Shown here in pieces: positions 44,428 through 55,871 of a stretch of DNA of 64,000 nucleotides; position 1 is the stretch's first letter; each line of letters starts with the position of its first letter. This stretch comes from Siculibacillus sp. (GTDB lineage Bacteria; Pseudomonadota; Alphaproteobacteria; Rhizobiales; Ancalomicrobiaceae), in NCBI GenBank assembly GCA_030247555.1, contig JAOTSD010000009.1:1-64000 (forward strand), in the 5' to 3' direction. The position numbers were made by a program, and so were the translations under genes. The notes beneath the pieces are model-generated. The model saw only the letters and a list, made by a program, of their open reading frames with translations. It was not told the origin of the DNA and did no database searches.

Positions 44428-44479
44428 ATCCGCGAGGGTGCGGCGCCTCTCGTCCTTCCGGCGCCGCACCCTCGCGGAT
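44428..44479. terminator. 19-bp perfect inverted repeat between convergent genes
   Basis: ATCCGCGAGGGTGCGGCGC (44428-44446) and its exact complement (44461-44479) enclose a 14-base loop, between the convergent caspase-like and acyl-CoA dehydrogenase genes. Overlapping it, GAGGCGCCG (44419-44427) and CGGCGCCTC (44441-44449) can form a competing hairpin. No T-run follows on either strand. Likely a bidirectional transcription-ending or mRNA-stabilising structure. Confidence 0.55.
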
Positions 44480-44597
44480 CGGAAAAGGAAACCCCGCCGC
44501 GACGTCACCGTCGGGCGGGGTCCGAAGTGTGCGGCGGGTGATCCCCCCGCTCGGCTCGTGCGACGTCCGATCGATCCACGGATCGACCGGCGCCGGA

Positions 44598-46385
<1,788 letters not shown>

Positions 46386-46395
46386 CGGTCGCTCC

Positions 46396-48732
46396 TCAGT
46401 TGCGCAGCGGCTTGCCGGTCTCGAGCATGTGCTCGACACGGGCGAGGGAGCCGGGGGTACGGACGAGGCGCATGAAGCCCTCGCGTTCGAGCTCGTAGAG
46501 GCGATCCTCGGTGACCGGGGTGGTCACGTCGGTGTCGCCGCCGGACAGCACGCCGGCCACCTCGTCGGAGACCACCACGTCGTGCGGCGTCGCCTTGCCG
46601 AGACGGGCGAAGCCGGCCACCGCCATGTTGAGGCCCGAACGGGCGGTCGCGCCCGGCAGCACGAAGGTCGGAGCCTCCGGGGGTGCGTAGCCCTCGACCA
46701 TCGACAGCGCCTTCGCCTTGGCGTCGGCGAGCAGGCGATAGCGGTTCATGGTGATGCCGTCGGTCGGGGCCATGATCATCATCTCCTTGGCCTCGGCCGC
46801 CGACTTGGCGACCTGGGCGGTGGAGATCATCTCGAAGACCTTGCCGACGACCGGCATGGGTCCCTTCGGCAGCCGGCCGTGGGCGGTCCAGCGACGCAGC
46901 AGTTCCTTGCAGCCGCCCCAGCCGGGCAAGAGGCCGACGCCGACCTCGACGAGGCCGGTGTAGGTCTCGGCATGAGCCTGGATGGCCGAGCAGTGCATCA
47001 GGATCTCGCAGCCGCCGCCGAGCGCCATGCCGGAGGGAGCGGCGACCGTCGGGAACGGCGCGTAGCGCAGGGCCTTGTAGGTCGCCTGACCGGAGGCCAC
47101 CAGATTCTCGATCTCGGGCCAGGCCGCGATGTTGGCGGCGAAGAGCGCGAGGCCGAGATTGGCGCCGACCGAGAACTGCGAGCCCTCGTTGTAGACGACC
47201 ATCGCCTTGTAGGACTTCTTCACCAGCGCGATCGACTTGCCCAACAGCGCGATGATGTCAGGATCGAGCGCGTTCATCTTCGAGGTGAACTCGAAGCAGA
47301 CGACGCCGTCGCCGATGTCCCAGAGCGATGCGGAGCCGTTCTTGAGGATCGGCTGGGCGGAGAGCTTGATGTCGGCGAGCATGAGCACGCCCTCGGGGCG
47401 GACCACGTCGCGCCAAGCGCCGTCGAGGCCGAGGCACTGACGCCGGCCGTTCTCGATGCGGTAGAAGCTCTTGCCGGCGGCGGTCCTCAGGATCGGGGCG
47501 ACCGGCAGGCCGGCCTTCTCCAGACGGGCGACGAAACCGTCGACGCCGATCTCGTCGATCAGCTCGAAGGGACCCTTCTTCCAGTTGTAGCCGAGGCGCA
47601 TGGCCTCGTCGATCGCATCGACCTCGTCGGCGGCGTCACCGACCAGCAGCGCCGCGTAGGCGAGCGTGCGACCCATGACGTTCCAGGCGTAGCGGCCGTG
47701 GAGACTGTCGTGGTCGAGCAACTTGCCGAGCGAGCGGCCGGCGTCGCCGAGCGCCGGCACGTCGGCCTTGCGCTGGGTGCGATAGTCGCCGGTGGCGAGG
47801 TCGATCGCCTCCTTGACCTTGCCCTTCTCGCGGTTCAGCCGGTAGAAGCCGCCCTTGCCTTTGCGGCCGGTGTAGCCGTCCTTGATCATCCGCTCGATCA
47901 GCGGCGCCGGACGGTTCATGGCGTGGAACATGTCCTCCGCCGGAAGCGCGCCGGCGAGGCTGGCGTTGACGTGCGGCATCAGATCGAGGCCGACGAGGTC
48001 GAGCAGACCGAAGACGCCGGTCTTGGGGATGCCGAAGGGCCGGCCGATGATCGCGTCGGCGTCCTCGATGGCGACGCCGAGATCGAAGGCCTCGACCACC
48101 GCCGCCTGCAGCCACATGACGCCGAGACGGTTGGCGATGAAGCCGGGACGGTCCTTGCAGGCCACCACCGACTTGCCGAGCCGATGATCGGCGAACCGGG
48201 AGACGGCGGAGACCGCCTCCGGCCGGGTCTTCGCGCCGGCCACGACTTCGAGAAGCCGCATGTAACGCGGCGGATTGAAGAAGTGGGTGACGAGGAAGTC
48301 CGCGGCGAAGGCGTCCGACAGGCCGGCGACCAGCTTGTCGAGCGGGATGGTCGAGGTGTTCGACGACACCGCAGAGCCCGGTTTGCGGACCGCGTCGATC
48401 TTGGCGTAGAGCGACTGCTTGAGGTCGAGCCGCTCGATGATCGCCTCGACGATCCAATCGCAATCGGCGAGGAGGCCGATGTCGTCCTCGATGTTGCCGG
48501 GGGTGACGAGCTTGGCGGCCGCCTTCGACATGAAGGCGGCGGGATCCGCCTTCAGGAGTTTCTCCACCGCGCCCTTGGCGATGGCCGAACGGTCACCGCC
48601 CTCGGGGAGGTTGGGCGGGACGATGTCGAGGAGGACGACGGGCGTCCCCGAGTTGGCGACATGGGCGGCGATCCCCGCACCCATGACGCCGGCGCCGATG
48701 ACGGCGACCTTCTTGATGGGGGAGATGGACAT
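46396..48732 (-). CDS. 3-hydroxyacyl-CoA dehydrogenase / enoyl-CoA hydratase (FadN-like order)
   Basis: 778 residues. The dehydrogenase half comes first (NAD motif VAVIGAGVMGAGIAAHVANSG; FLVTHFFNPPRYM), and the crotonase half follows (about 470-720, with ALGGGCEILMHCSA as the CoA-binding/oxyanion segment). This domain order is that of B. subtilis FadN, the reverse of E. coli FadB. It performs hydration and NAD-dependent oxidation of the 3-hydroxyacyl-CoA. Overlaps the thiolase stop by ATGA. Confidence 0.92.
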   Translation of the reverse strand: MSISPIKKVAVIGAGVMGAGIAAHVANSGTPVVLLDIVPPNLPEGGDRSAIAKGAVEKLLKADPAAFMSKAAAKLVTPGNIEDDIGLLADCDWIVEAIIERLDLKQSLYAKIDAVRKPGSAVSSNTSTIPLDKLVAGLSDAFAADFLVTHFFNPPRYMRLLEVVAGAKTRPEAVSAVSRFADHRLGKSVVACKDRPGFIANRLGVMWLQAAVVEAFDLGVAIEDADAIIGRPFGIPKTGVFGLLDLVGLDLMPHVNASLAGALPAEDMFHAMNRPAPLIERMIKDGYTGRKGKGGFYRLNREKGKVKEAIDLATGDYRTQRKADVPALGDAGRSLGKLLDHDSLHGRYAWNVMGRTLAYAALLVGDAADEVDAIDEAMRLGYNWKKGPFELIDEIGVDGFVARLEKAGLPVAPILRTAAGKSFYRIENGRRQCLGLDGAWRDVVRPEGVLMLADIKLSAQPILKNGSASLWDIGDGVVCFEFTSKMNALDPDIIALLGKSIALVKKSYKAMVVYNEGSQFSVGANLGLALFAANIAAWPEIENLVASGQATYKALRYAPFPTVAAPSGMALGGGCEILMHCSAIQAHAETYTGLVEVGVGLLPGWGGCKELLRRWTAHGRLPKGPMPVVGKVFEMISTAQVAKSAAEAKEMMIMAPTDGITMNRYRLLADAKAKALSMVEGYAPPEAPTFVLPGATARSGLNMAVAGFARLGKATPHDVVVSDEVAGVLSGGDTDVTTPVTEDRLYELEREGFMRLVRTPGSLARVEHMLETGKPLRN

Positions 48733-49871
48733 CACAGCGCCTCCAGGATGGTGGCGATACCCTGGCCGCCGCCGATGCACTGGGTGGCCAGACCGGTCTT
48801 GAGGCCTTCGCGCTTCATCAGCGAGGCGACCTTGCCGACGATGCGGGCGCCGGTGGCGCCGAGCGGGTGACCGAGCGCGATGGCGCCGCCGTCGAGGTTG
48901 ATCTTCGCCGGATCGAGGCCGAGGTCGCGGATGCAGGCGAGCGACTGCGAGGCGAAGGCCTCGTTGAGCTCGACCACGTCGATCGATTTGACGTCGATGC
49001 CGGCGCGGGCGGCGGCCTTCAGCGACGAGCCGACCGGGCCGATGCCCATGATCTCCGGGTCGCAGCCCGAGATGGCGATCGACTTGACCACGGCGAGCGG
49101 TTCGAGACCGTTCTTCTCGGCGTAGTCGAGCGAGCAGACGAGCACCGCGGAGGCGCCGTCGGTGAGCGGCGAGGAGGTGCCGGCGGTGACGGTACCGTCG
49201 GCCGAGAAGGCCGGCTTCAGGGTGGCGAGGCCCTCGGCGGTCGTCTCCTGGCGGATGCAGCCGTCAGTGGCGATCACCTTGCCGCGCTTGTCGGTGACGG
49301 GCACGATCTCGGCCTCGAACCGGCCCTCTGCACGGGCGGCGTTCGCCTTGGCGTGGGAGGCGACGGCGAAGGCCTCCATCTCGGCGCGCGAGATGCCCCA
49401 GCGCCTGGCGATGTTCTCGGCGGTGTCGCCCATGCCGATGTAGGCGCCGGGCAGCGCGGCGGCGAAGTCCGGATCGGGCATCGGGTTGAAGCCCATCATC
49501 GGCACACGGCTCATGCTCTCGACGCCGGCGCAGACGAAGGCCTCGCCCGCGCCCATCAGGATGGCGCCGGCGGCGGAATGGACCGACTGCATCGAGGACC
49601 CGCAGAAGCGGTTGATGGTGACGCCGCCGACCGACTGCGGCAGGCCGGCCATCAGGCCGACGAGACGGGCCATGTTGAGGCCCTGCTCACCTTCCGGGAA
49701 GGCGCAACCGAGGAGCAGGTCCTCGATGTCGTCGACCTTGACGCCGGTGCGCGCGACGAGGGCGGCGATCACCTGGGCGGCGAGGCGGTCCGGACGGACG
49801 GTGGCGAGCTCGCCCTTCTTGGCGAGGGTGAACGGCGAACGGGCATAGCCCGCGACGACGACCTTCTTCAT
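48732..49871 (-). CDS. Acetyl-CoA C-acyltransferase (3-ketoacyl-CoA thiolase)
   Basis: 379 residues, thiolase family. Nucleophile Cys90 in NRFCGSSMQSVHSAAGA; GHPLGATGARI holds the catalytic His, and TQCIGGGQG the second Cys near the end. It cleaves 3-ketoacyl-CoA to acetyl-CoA and a shortened acyl-CoA. First of the three coupled beta-oxidation genes, 73 bp after the MerR regulator. The frame is open upstream, but the ATG at 49871 begins the thiolase domain. Confidence 0.93.
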   Translation of the reverse strand: MKKVVVAGYARSPFTLAKKGELATVRPDRLAAQVIAALVARTGVKVDDIEDLLLGCAFPEGEQGLNMARLVGLMAGLPQSVGGVTINRFCGSSMQSVHSAAGAILMGAGEAFVCAGVESMSRVPMMGFNPMPDPDFAAALPGAYIGMGDTAENIARRWGISRAEMEAFAVASHAKANAARAEGRFEAEIVPVTDKRGKVIATDGCIRQETTAEGLATLKPAFSADGTVTAGTSSPLTDGASAVLVCSLDYAEKNGLEPLAVVKSIAISGCDPEIMGIGPVGSSLKAAARAGIDVKSIDVVELNEAFASQSLACIRDLGLDPAKINLDGGAIALGHPLGATGARIVGKVASLMKREGLKTGLATQCIGGGQGIATILEAL

Positions 49872-49944
49872 CGACGTGTCTCCATGGGGTGGATTTCGGG
49901 TGGGAGGGTCGTCGAGAAGGCCGGGTCGAGGATCGACCGGTTTC

Positions 49945-50340
49945 TCAGACCGTCCCGGGAGAGGCACCGCGCTCCGTGAGGGTCTCGAGCGCGGCGCGCT
50001 CGATCTCCTTGAGTTCGGAGAGCGTGGTCTTGACCGCCTGCAACTGGGCCTCGAGCAGATCGATCCGCTCGCGGGCCTTGCGGGCGAGATGCTGGACCTG
50101 TTCCGTCTGCGTCGCGTCGAGCGCGTAGAGGTCCAGGTATTCCTTGATGTCGCGCAGCGAGAAGCCGAGCTGCTTGCCGCGCAGGATGAGGATCATCCGC
50201 GCCCGGTCGCGATGGGTGTAGACGCGGGTATTGCCGGCGCGCTGCGGCGAGATCAGCCCCTGGTCCTCGTAGAAGCGGATGGTGCGCGGCGTGACGCCGA
50301 GATCCCGAGCGAGCTCGGTGACCGAATAGATCTTGTCCAT
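49945..50340 (-). CDS. MerR-family regulator of fatty acid/acyl-CoA metabolism
   Basis: 131 residues. The MerR helix-turn-helix YSVTELARDLGVTPRTIRFY is followed by the wing (NTRVYTHRDRARM) and a coiled-coil dimerisation helix with no metal-binding cysteines. Related to LiuR-type regulators of acyl-CoA catabolism, which fits its position 73 bp before the thiolase gene. Effector unknown. Confidence 0.85.
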   Translation of the reverse strand: MDKIYSVTELARDLGVTPRTIRFYEDQGLISPQRAGNTRVYTHRDRARMILILRGKQLGFSLRDIKEYLDLYALDATQTEQVQHLARKARERIDLLEAQLQAVKTTLSELKEIERAALETLTERGASPGTV

Positions 50341-50609
50341 GACGGAATGGCTCCGCGACCTGCGAGAAATGACCGTTGGGGCCGGATATTGCCCTATACG
50401 TCACTTTCCTGTCACGTGAATTCGACATCGAGCGATCTCTGTTCGGTTCCACGGGTTGCGACGGAAAGCCGATCACCGGCGCATTCGCGCCGAAAACGGC
50501 CACTTTCTCGAACTCTCGCCGATCGCTCGACGGCGACCGGAGGAGAAGGCCGCATCGGCGGCCGGGGCCGATTCGGCGGATCCGCTCCGCCGCCGACCCT
50601 CCACCCGCC

Positions 50610-52274
50610 TCAGGGTGTGCCCGATTCGGATGACGCCGTGCCGTCGCGCTCGGCCTTCGCCGCCGCTTCCTCGGCGACGAGTTCCTTCTTCGACAGTTTG
50701 CCGACCATGGTCTTGGGCAGGGCGGCGCGGATCTCGATCTCGCGCGGCAACTCGATCTTGGAGAGCCAGTCGCCGAGGAAGGCCATCAGGTCCTGCGGCG
50801 TGGCGGCGGTGCCGTCGCGCAGCTTGACGAAGGCCTTGGGCGCCTGGCCACGGTACTTGTCGGGCACGCCGATGACCGTCACCTCCTCGACCGCGGGGTG
50901 ATGGTTCAATGCTTCCTCGATGGCGCGCGGATAGACGTTGTAGCCGCCGCAGATGATGATGTCCTTGATGCGGTCGACGAGGAAGACGTAGCCGTCCTCG
51001 TCGCGATAGCCGATGTCCCCGGTCCGGAGCCAGCCGGCGTGGAACTGCTCGGCGGTTTCGCCGGGGCGCTTCCAGTAGCCGCGCATGACCTGCGGACCCT
51101 TGACGCAGACCTCGCCCTTCTCGCCGACCGGCAGCTCCGCCTCGCAGGTCACCGGGGTGCGGATCGACAGCGTCGTCTCGGGCAGAGCGAGGCCGATCGA
51201 GCCCGGCTTGACCACGCCCTCCACCGGGTTGCAGGTGACCACCGGCGAGGCTTCGGTGAGGCCGTAGCCCTCCACCAGCTTGCAGCCGGTCAGCTTCTCG
51301 AAGCGGGCACGCACCTCGACCGGCAGCGGCGCGCCGCCGGAGATGCAGACCCGGATCGAGGAGAGGTCGTGGCCGCCCTTCTCGGCGGCCGAATTGATCG
51401 CGGTGTAGATGGTCGGCACGCCGGGAAAGACCGAGGGCTTCTTCTCGGCGATGACCGCCATCACCTGTTCGAGCTCGAAACGCGGCAGCAGGATCAGCTC
51501 GGCGCCGAGACGCAGGCCGAAATTCTGCACCACCGTCATGGCGAAGACGTGGAAGAGCGGCAGCACGCCGAGCATCTTCGGCTGTTCACCGAGGAAGTGC
51601 GACGGGACCCATTGGACGATCTGCTCGGCGTTGGCCGTGATGTTGGCGTGGGTGAGCATGGCGCCCTTGGGCACGCCGGTGGTGCCGCCGGTGTACTGCA
51701 ACACGGCGATGTCGTTTTCGGGGTCGACCTTGACCGGCGGGACGGGCTCGCGCCGCGAGGTCAGTTCGCCGAAGGTGACGTGGCGGCCGTCGGCGGGGAT
51801 CTTGGCGCGATCCTTGCCCTTGAACAGGGTGAAGAGCAGGCGCTTGACCGACGGCAGGATGCCGGCCATCGGACAGACGACGATGGTCTCGAGCTTCGAA
51901 GACCCGAGGAGCGAGGCGACCTTCGGATACATGACCTCGAGATCGAGGGTGACCATGATCGATGTGCCGCTGTCGTCGATCTGGTGCTTCAACTCGCGCT
52001 CGACGTAGAGCGGGTTGAAGTTGACGACGATGCCGCCGGCCTTGAGCACCGCGAACCAGCAGATGACGTAGTAGGGCGTGTTGGGCAGACACAGGCCGAC
52101 GCGGGTGCCCTTCTCGACGCCGAGGCGGCGGAAGCCGGCGGCGGCGCGGTCGATCAGGTCACCGATCTCGCGATAGGTCCACTTGGCGCCGAGGAAGTCG
52201 ATGCACGGCCGTTCGGGCCATTCGGCCACGGCCGTCTCGAAGATGCCGGTCGCCGGACCGGTCGCCACCGTCAT
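50610..52274 (-). CDS. Long-chain acyl-CoA synthetase
   Basis: 554 residues, AMP-binding family. P-loop-like YTGGTTGVPKGAMLTH, GYGLTEASPVV, and the hinge near YRDEDGYVFLVDRIKDIII with a C-terminal lysine segment (PKTMVGKLSKKELV). It activates fatty acids with ATP and CoA for the downstream beta-oxidation genes. The ATG at 52274 was preferred because GGAGG lies 5 bp upstream; a second ATG is 12 bp further out. Confidence 0.92.
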   Translation of the reverse strand: MTVATGPATGIFETAVAEWPERPCIDFLGAKWTYREIGDLIDRAAAGFRRLGVEKGTRVGLCLPNTPYYVICWFAVLKAGGIVVNFNPLYVERELKHQIDDSGTSIMVTLDLEVMYPKVASLLGSSKLETIVVCPMAGILPSVKRLLFTLFKGKDRAKIPADGRHVTFGELTSRREPVPPVKVDPENDIAVLQYTGGTTGVPKGAMLTHANITANAEQIVQWVPSHFLGEQPKMLGVLPLFHVFAMTVVQNFGLRLGAELILLPRFELEQVMAVIAEKKPSVFPGVPTIYTAINSAAEKGGHDLSSIRVCISGGAPLPVEVRARFEKLTGCKLVEGYGLTEASPVVTCNPVEGVVKPGSIGLALPETTLSIRTPVTCEAELPVGEKGEVCVKGPQVMRGYWKRPGETAEQFHAGWLRTGDIGYRDEDGYVFLVDRIKDIIICGGYNVYPRAIEEALNHHPAVEEVTVIGVPDKYRGQAPKAFVKLRDGTAATPQDLMAFLGDWLSKIELPREIEIRAALPKTMVGKLSKKELVAEEAAAKAERDGTASSESGTP

Positions 52275-52482
52275 GGTTCCCTCCATCCCGTTCTTCTCGG
52301 TCGACGGCCCGGAGGGCGGTCGCCGCGGGTTGTTTCATCGAGAAGATCGCGATGCCGGCGTGGCGTCGGCCGCGGAACGCGTCGGTGGGGAGGGGCGCTC
52401 GGGACCGCCCGCGGGACGCCGCCTCTCGATCGAGACCGCGGCATCGCTTCCCCACCTCTTCACCACCCTCGCGGCGGGTGGA

Positions 52483-52785
52483 TCAGCCGAGAGCGCCGAT
52501 CAGCTTCATGGCGACGCCGAGCGAGCCCGCCACCTTGATCTTGCCGAGCGTGTAGCCGAGCATCGGGTCGAGCTTGCCGTCGAGCAGCTTCAAGAGGTTG
52601 TCCTGGGTGATCTTGATGGTGCAGTCGGGCGGCACGTCGGTTTCGGCGACGAGAACGGCCGGGGCGGTGCGGGCGTCGAGGACGGACGCACCGTCGTCGC
52701 CGAGGTCGAACTTCACCACCGCGCCGAGACGCGACAACGCCGGTAGAACCGATTCGAGTCTTGCTTCCAGGACGTCGCTGACCAC
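52483..52785 (-). CDS. SCP2 sterol/lipid-carrier domain protein
   Basis: 100 residues from GTG 52785 with a GAGG-like site upstream. It is a single SCP2 domain: VKFDLGDDGASVLDAR, CTIKITQDNLLKLLDGKLDPMLGYTLGKIKVAGSLGVAMKL. SCP2 domains bind fatty acyl chains and are often found next to acyl-CoA genes, here 208 bp before the acyl-CoA synthetase gene on the same strand. Confidence 0.85.
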   Translation of the reverse strand: MVSDVLEARLESVLPALSRLGAVVKFDLGDDGASVLDARTAPAVLVAETDVPPDCTIKITQDNLLKLLDGKLDPMLGYTLGKIKVAGSLGVAMKLIGALG

Positions 52786-52843
52786 GATGAACCACCTCGC
52801 TGCGGAGCTTTCCGGAGACCGACGGGAAACTCTGTCTCATACC

Positions 52844-52871
52844 ATTCCCAATACGTCAACATAATTCCCAA
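52844..52871. promoter_or_regulatory. Paired ATTCCCAA direct repeats upstream of the SCP2 gene
   Basis: ATTCCCAA occurs at 52844-52851 and exactly 20 bp later at 52864-52871, in an AT-richer stretch about 60-85 bp upstream of the SCP2 start. The spacing equals two helical turns, a pattern typical of a regulator or activator binding on one face. The protein that would bind is unknown; the MerR regulator is a candidate only by proximity. Confidence 0.4.
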
Positions 52872-53042
52872 CCGGGCAAGATCAAGGCGGTGGCGGCGAC
52901 ATTTCTCCGGACCGCAGCCGCGGGTGACCGCCGGCGCGTGGCGCCCGGTCGCGTGGCGTTCCCCTTCGGCGCGAAAATGCGCTAGAGGGGGACGACGACC
53001 GTCTCGTGACGGGCCGCCGAATCGCTTCGGGAGGCCGCCGCC

Positions 53043-54137
53043 GTGCCCTTGCGCATCGCCACCTTCAACGTCGAGAACCTGCTGCGCCGCTTCACCCCCG
53101 AACGCGACAAGCGGACGGGCGTGTGGGTTCCCGATCCGGCGGTCGGGCTCTTCGAACACGCCTCGGAAGCCGAGGGCCGCCTGATCGAGAAGGCCTTTCG
53201 GGTCGGTGTCTCCGACGACCAGCGCCAGCTCACCGCCCAGGCGATCCGCGACTGCGACGCCGACGTGCTGTGCCTGCAGGAGGTCGACGGGCTCGAGGTG
53301 CTGCGCTGGTTCCACGACCGCTATCTGCGGCGCGCCGTCGACGAACCCTACGAACATTTCGCGCTGCTCGAGGGCAACGACCGGCGCGGCATCGACGTGG
53401 CGGTGATGAGCCGCCGCGGCTTTCCCATCCGTGTGATGTCGAACGCCTCGCTCACCTACCGCGACCTCGGGCTCTTCAACGACGATCTGCGCCGCTGGGG
53501 CGCCGAGATCGACGACCGGGTGTTCAAGCGCGACGCGCTCGAGGTCGAAGTGGAGACGCCGGCCGGACCGCTGACGATCTGGGTCTGCCACTTCAAGTCG
53601 ATGGGCGAGGGGCGCGATCGCACCATGGCGATCCGACGGGCGGAGGCGCACGCGGTACGCCGACTGGTCGAGCGCCGCTTCGGCGACCGGGTGGCGACGG
53701 CCGACTGGATGATCGTCGGCGATCTCAACGACCATCGCGACAAGCTGCGGCTGGAGCGCACCGGCGACGGCCGGCTCGCCCTGCGCCACGAACGAGTCGA
53801 GGCGACCGGGCTCGACCCTCTGTTCGCCGACCACTTCGCCACCGACCTCGTCGAACGGCTCGAACCGAACGAGCGCTGGACCCACTACTATCCGGAGGAG
53901 CGCGAACTCTCGGCGCTCGACCACCTGTTCGTCTCGCCGGCGCTGGCGCGGGCCAACCAGCGCACCCGGCCGACGGTGATCCGCGCCGGTCTGCCCTACC
54001 GGGTGCCGCTCGACCGCCTGACGCCGCCGCAGCCGCCTGTCGCGCGCTACCCGCGCATCGGCTTCGACCGGCCGAAGGCCTCCGACCATTGTCCGGTCGC
54101 GGTGTCGCTGCGGCTCTCCGGCGAGGCGGCGCGATGA
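53043..54137 (+). CDS. Endonuclease/exonuclease/phosphatase (EEP) family protein
   Basis: 364 residues from GTG 53043. EEP fold signatures: ATFNVENLL (metal Asn), CLQEVDG (metal Glu), a WMIVGDLND segment and SDHCPVAVSL at the end. Enzymes of this family cleave phosphodiester or phosphate ester bonds in nucleic acids, lipids or inositol phosphates; the substrate here is unknown. No signal peptide. The next gene overlaps by 4 bp. Confidence 0.85.
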   Translation: MPLRIATFNVENLLRRFTPERDKRTGVWVPDPAVGLFEHASEAEGRLIEKAFRVGVSDDQRQLTAQAIRDCDADVLCLQEVDGLEVLRWFHDRYLRRAVDEPYEHFALLEGNDRRGIDVAVMSRRGFPIRVMSNASLTYRDLGLFNDDLRRWGAEIDDRVFKRDALEVEVETPAGPLTIWVCHFKSMGEGRDRTMAIRRAEAHAVRRLVERRFGDRVATADWMIVGDLNDHRDKLRLERTGDGRLALRHERVEATGLDPLFADHFATDLVERLEPNERWTHYYPEERELSALDHLFVSPALARANQRTRPTVIRAGLPYRVPLDRLTPPQPPVARYPRIGFDRPKASDHCPVAVSLRLSGEAAR

Positions 54138-54847
54138 CCGCGGTCGGGAACACCGGGCGAACGGTGGCGCGGATCGAACTCCCGGTCGGGGCGCCGCTCG
54201 AGCTCGACGCGACGGGGCGGGAGGCGGTGGCCGCGAATTTCGCGGCGATGACCGCGGTCAATCCGAAGCTGTGGAACGGCCCGTTCTTCCTGTTCGAGGA
54301 CGCCGGTTTCGACGGCGAGGTCTTCCGCGCCACGGCACGGCCGACCGACTACGCGACGTTCCTCGAATGGCGCGGGCGGGGCTTTCCCGGCGAGGTCCAC
54401 GCCCACATCTTCCCGGTCCCGGCGCTGACCACCGCCGACCGCCGGCTGCTGGTCGGGGTGATGGGCCGATCGACCGCCAACGCCGGCCTCGCCTATCCGC
54501 CTTCCGGCTCCTTCGACCATCTCGACGTGAGCGACGACGAGCTCGATCCGGTCGCCAACATGGTGAGGGAACTCGCCGAGGAGGTCGGCATCGACGCGGA
54601 CGAGTTCGCGCCCGACCCCGGCTTCACCGTCCTCGCCTCGGGGCGGCGGCGGCTGGCGCTGGTCAAGCGCTGGCGCACCGCTCGGACCACGGCCGATCTC
54701 GCCGCGGCGATCGCCGATCACCTCGGGCGCGAGCACGATCCGGAACTCGGCGGCTTCGACTTCGTCGGTTTCGACGAGCGGCTGGAGGCGTCGCGCACCG
54801 TCGGCTACGTCAACACTCTGTTGGGGCTCCTGGCGGCGAGCGGCTGA
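54134..54847 (+). CDS. Nudix hydrolase-like protein
   Basis: 237 residues. The RELAEEVGI segment (about 147-155) matches the core of the Nudix box; the glycine and first glutamate spacing is slightly irregular (GSFDHLDVSDDELDPVANM). Nudix enzymes hydrolyse nucleoside diphosphate derivatives. The ATG overlaps the stop of the EEP-family gene, so the two are co-translated, perhaps a phosphate-ester pair. Confidence 0.8.
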   Translation: MTAVGNTGRTVARIELPVGAPLELDATGREAVAANFAAMTAVNPKLWNGPFFLFEDAGFDGEVFRATARPTDYATFLEWRGRGFPGEVHAHIFPVPALTTADRRLLVGVMGRSTANAGLAYPPSGSFDHLDVSDDELDPVANMVRELAEEVGIDADEFAPDPGFTVLASGRRRLALVKRWRTARTTADLAAAIADHLGREHDPELGGFDFVGFDERLEASRTVGYVNTLLGLLAASG

Positions 54848-54932
54848 CGGCGCGACGGGGACGGTATCGCGGGCCGGATCGCGAGGCTATCATTCGCCGC
54901 CGAATCCCCATCCGACCCGCCGGAGCGATCCC

Positions 54933-55871
54933 ATGAAGCGCCGCTACGTCGTCCTCGACGTCTTCACCTCCCGGCCGCTCGAGGGCAATCCGCTCGCCGT
55001 GGTGCTCGACGCCGACGATCTCGACACCGGGCAGATGCAGCGCATCGCCCGCGAGTTCAATCTCTCCGAGACGGTGTTCGTGCGCCGCGCCGTGCATCCC
55101 GCCCACAGTGCCGAGATCCGCATCTTCACGCCGGGGCGCGAACTGCCCTTCGCCGGTCACCCGACCGTCGGGGCGGCGGCGCTGCTCGCCGAGGAGCGCT
55201 TCGGCGACGTCGCCGCGGCGATCGATGCGGTGGTGGTGTTGGAGGAGAAGGTCGGTGTGGTGCGCGCCGCCGTGCGGCTCGATCCGAACCGGCCGACCTT
55301 CGCCGAATTCGATGCGCCGCGACTGCCGCGCGAGGTCGCCGGAGAGTTGCCGCCGAAGGGCGCGATCGCCGACGCACTCGGGCTCGATGCAGCCGACATC
55401 GGCTTCGAGAACCACGTTCCGACCCACTTCGAGGCGGGGGTGCCCTTCGCCTTCGTGCCGGTCTGCGACCTCGATGCGATCCGCCGCGCCCGGCTCGACG
55501 TGCCGACCTGGAAGCGCGCCTGCGGCAAGGGCGAGGCGCTGCCGGTCTACGTCTACTGCCGCGAGACGCTCCACCACGACTCGACCTTCCACGCCCGGAT
55601 GTTCGACGTCGGCTTCGGCATCGGCGAGGATCCGGCGACGGGCTCGGCGGCGGCGGCCTTCGCCGGGGTGGTCACCCGTTTCGACCTGCCGACCAAGGGC
55701 GGCCACCCACACTGCATCGAGCAGGGCTTCGAAATGGGGCGGCCGAGCCTGATCGACCTGACGCTGGAGATCGACGGGCGCGAGCTCACCGCCGTGCGCA
55801 TCGGCGGCACCGCCGTCCGGGTCGCCGAGGGTACCATCGACGTGTCGCGCGCCACGACGTCGGACGCCTGA
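54933..55871 (+). CDS. PhzF-family isomerase-like protein
   Basis: 312 residues, PhzF/DapF-like fold. Catalytic Glu46 in NLSETVFV, with GNPLAVVL near the start, FAGHPTVGAAALL and GEDPATGSAAAAFAGV as family motifs. The housekeeping members have unknown substrates. It stands alone, with no phenazine genes nearby, so a phenazine role is unlikely. Confidence 0.9.
   Translation: MKRRYVVLDVFTSRPLEGNPLAVVLDADDLDTGQMQRIAREFNLSETVFVRRAVHPAHSAEIRIFTPGRELPFAGHPTVGAAALLAEERFGDVAAAIDAVVVLEEKVGVVRAAVRLDPNRPTFAEFDAPRLPREVAGELPPKGAIADALGLDAADIGFENHVPTHFEAGVPFAFVPVCDLDAIRRARLDVPTWKRACGKGEALPVYVYCRETLHHDSTFHARMFDVGFGIGEDPATGSAAAAFAGVVTRFDLPTKGGHPHCIEQGFEMGRPSLIDLTLEIDGRELTAVRIGGTAVRVAEGTIDVSRATTSDA

Noticed and set aside
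50341..50440. LiuR-type operator upstream of the MerR gene (ACGTCAC and GTCACGTGA segments)
   Set aside because: Symmetry and spacing are too weak to call a site by eye.
54933..55871. Phenazine biosynthesis gene
   Set aside because: PhzF-like proteins without other phz genes are usually unrelated housekeeping proteins.
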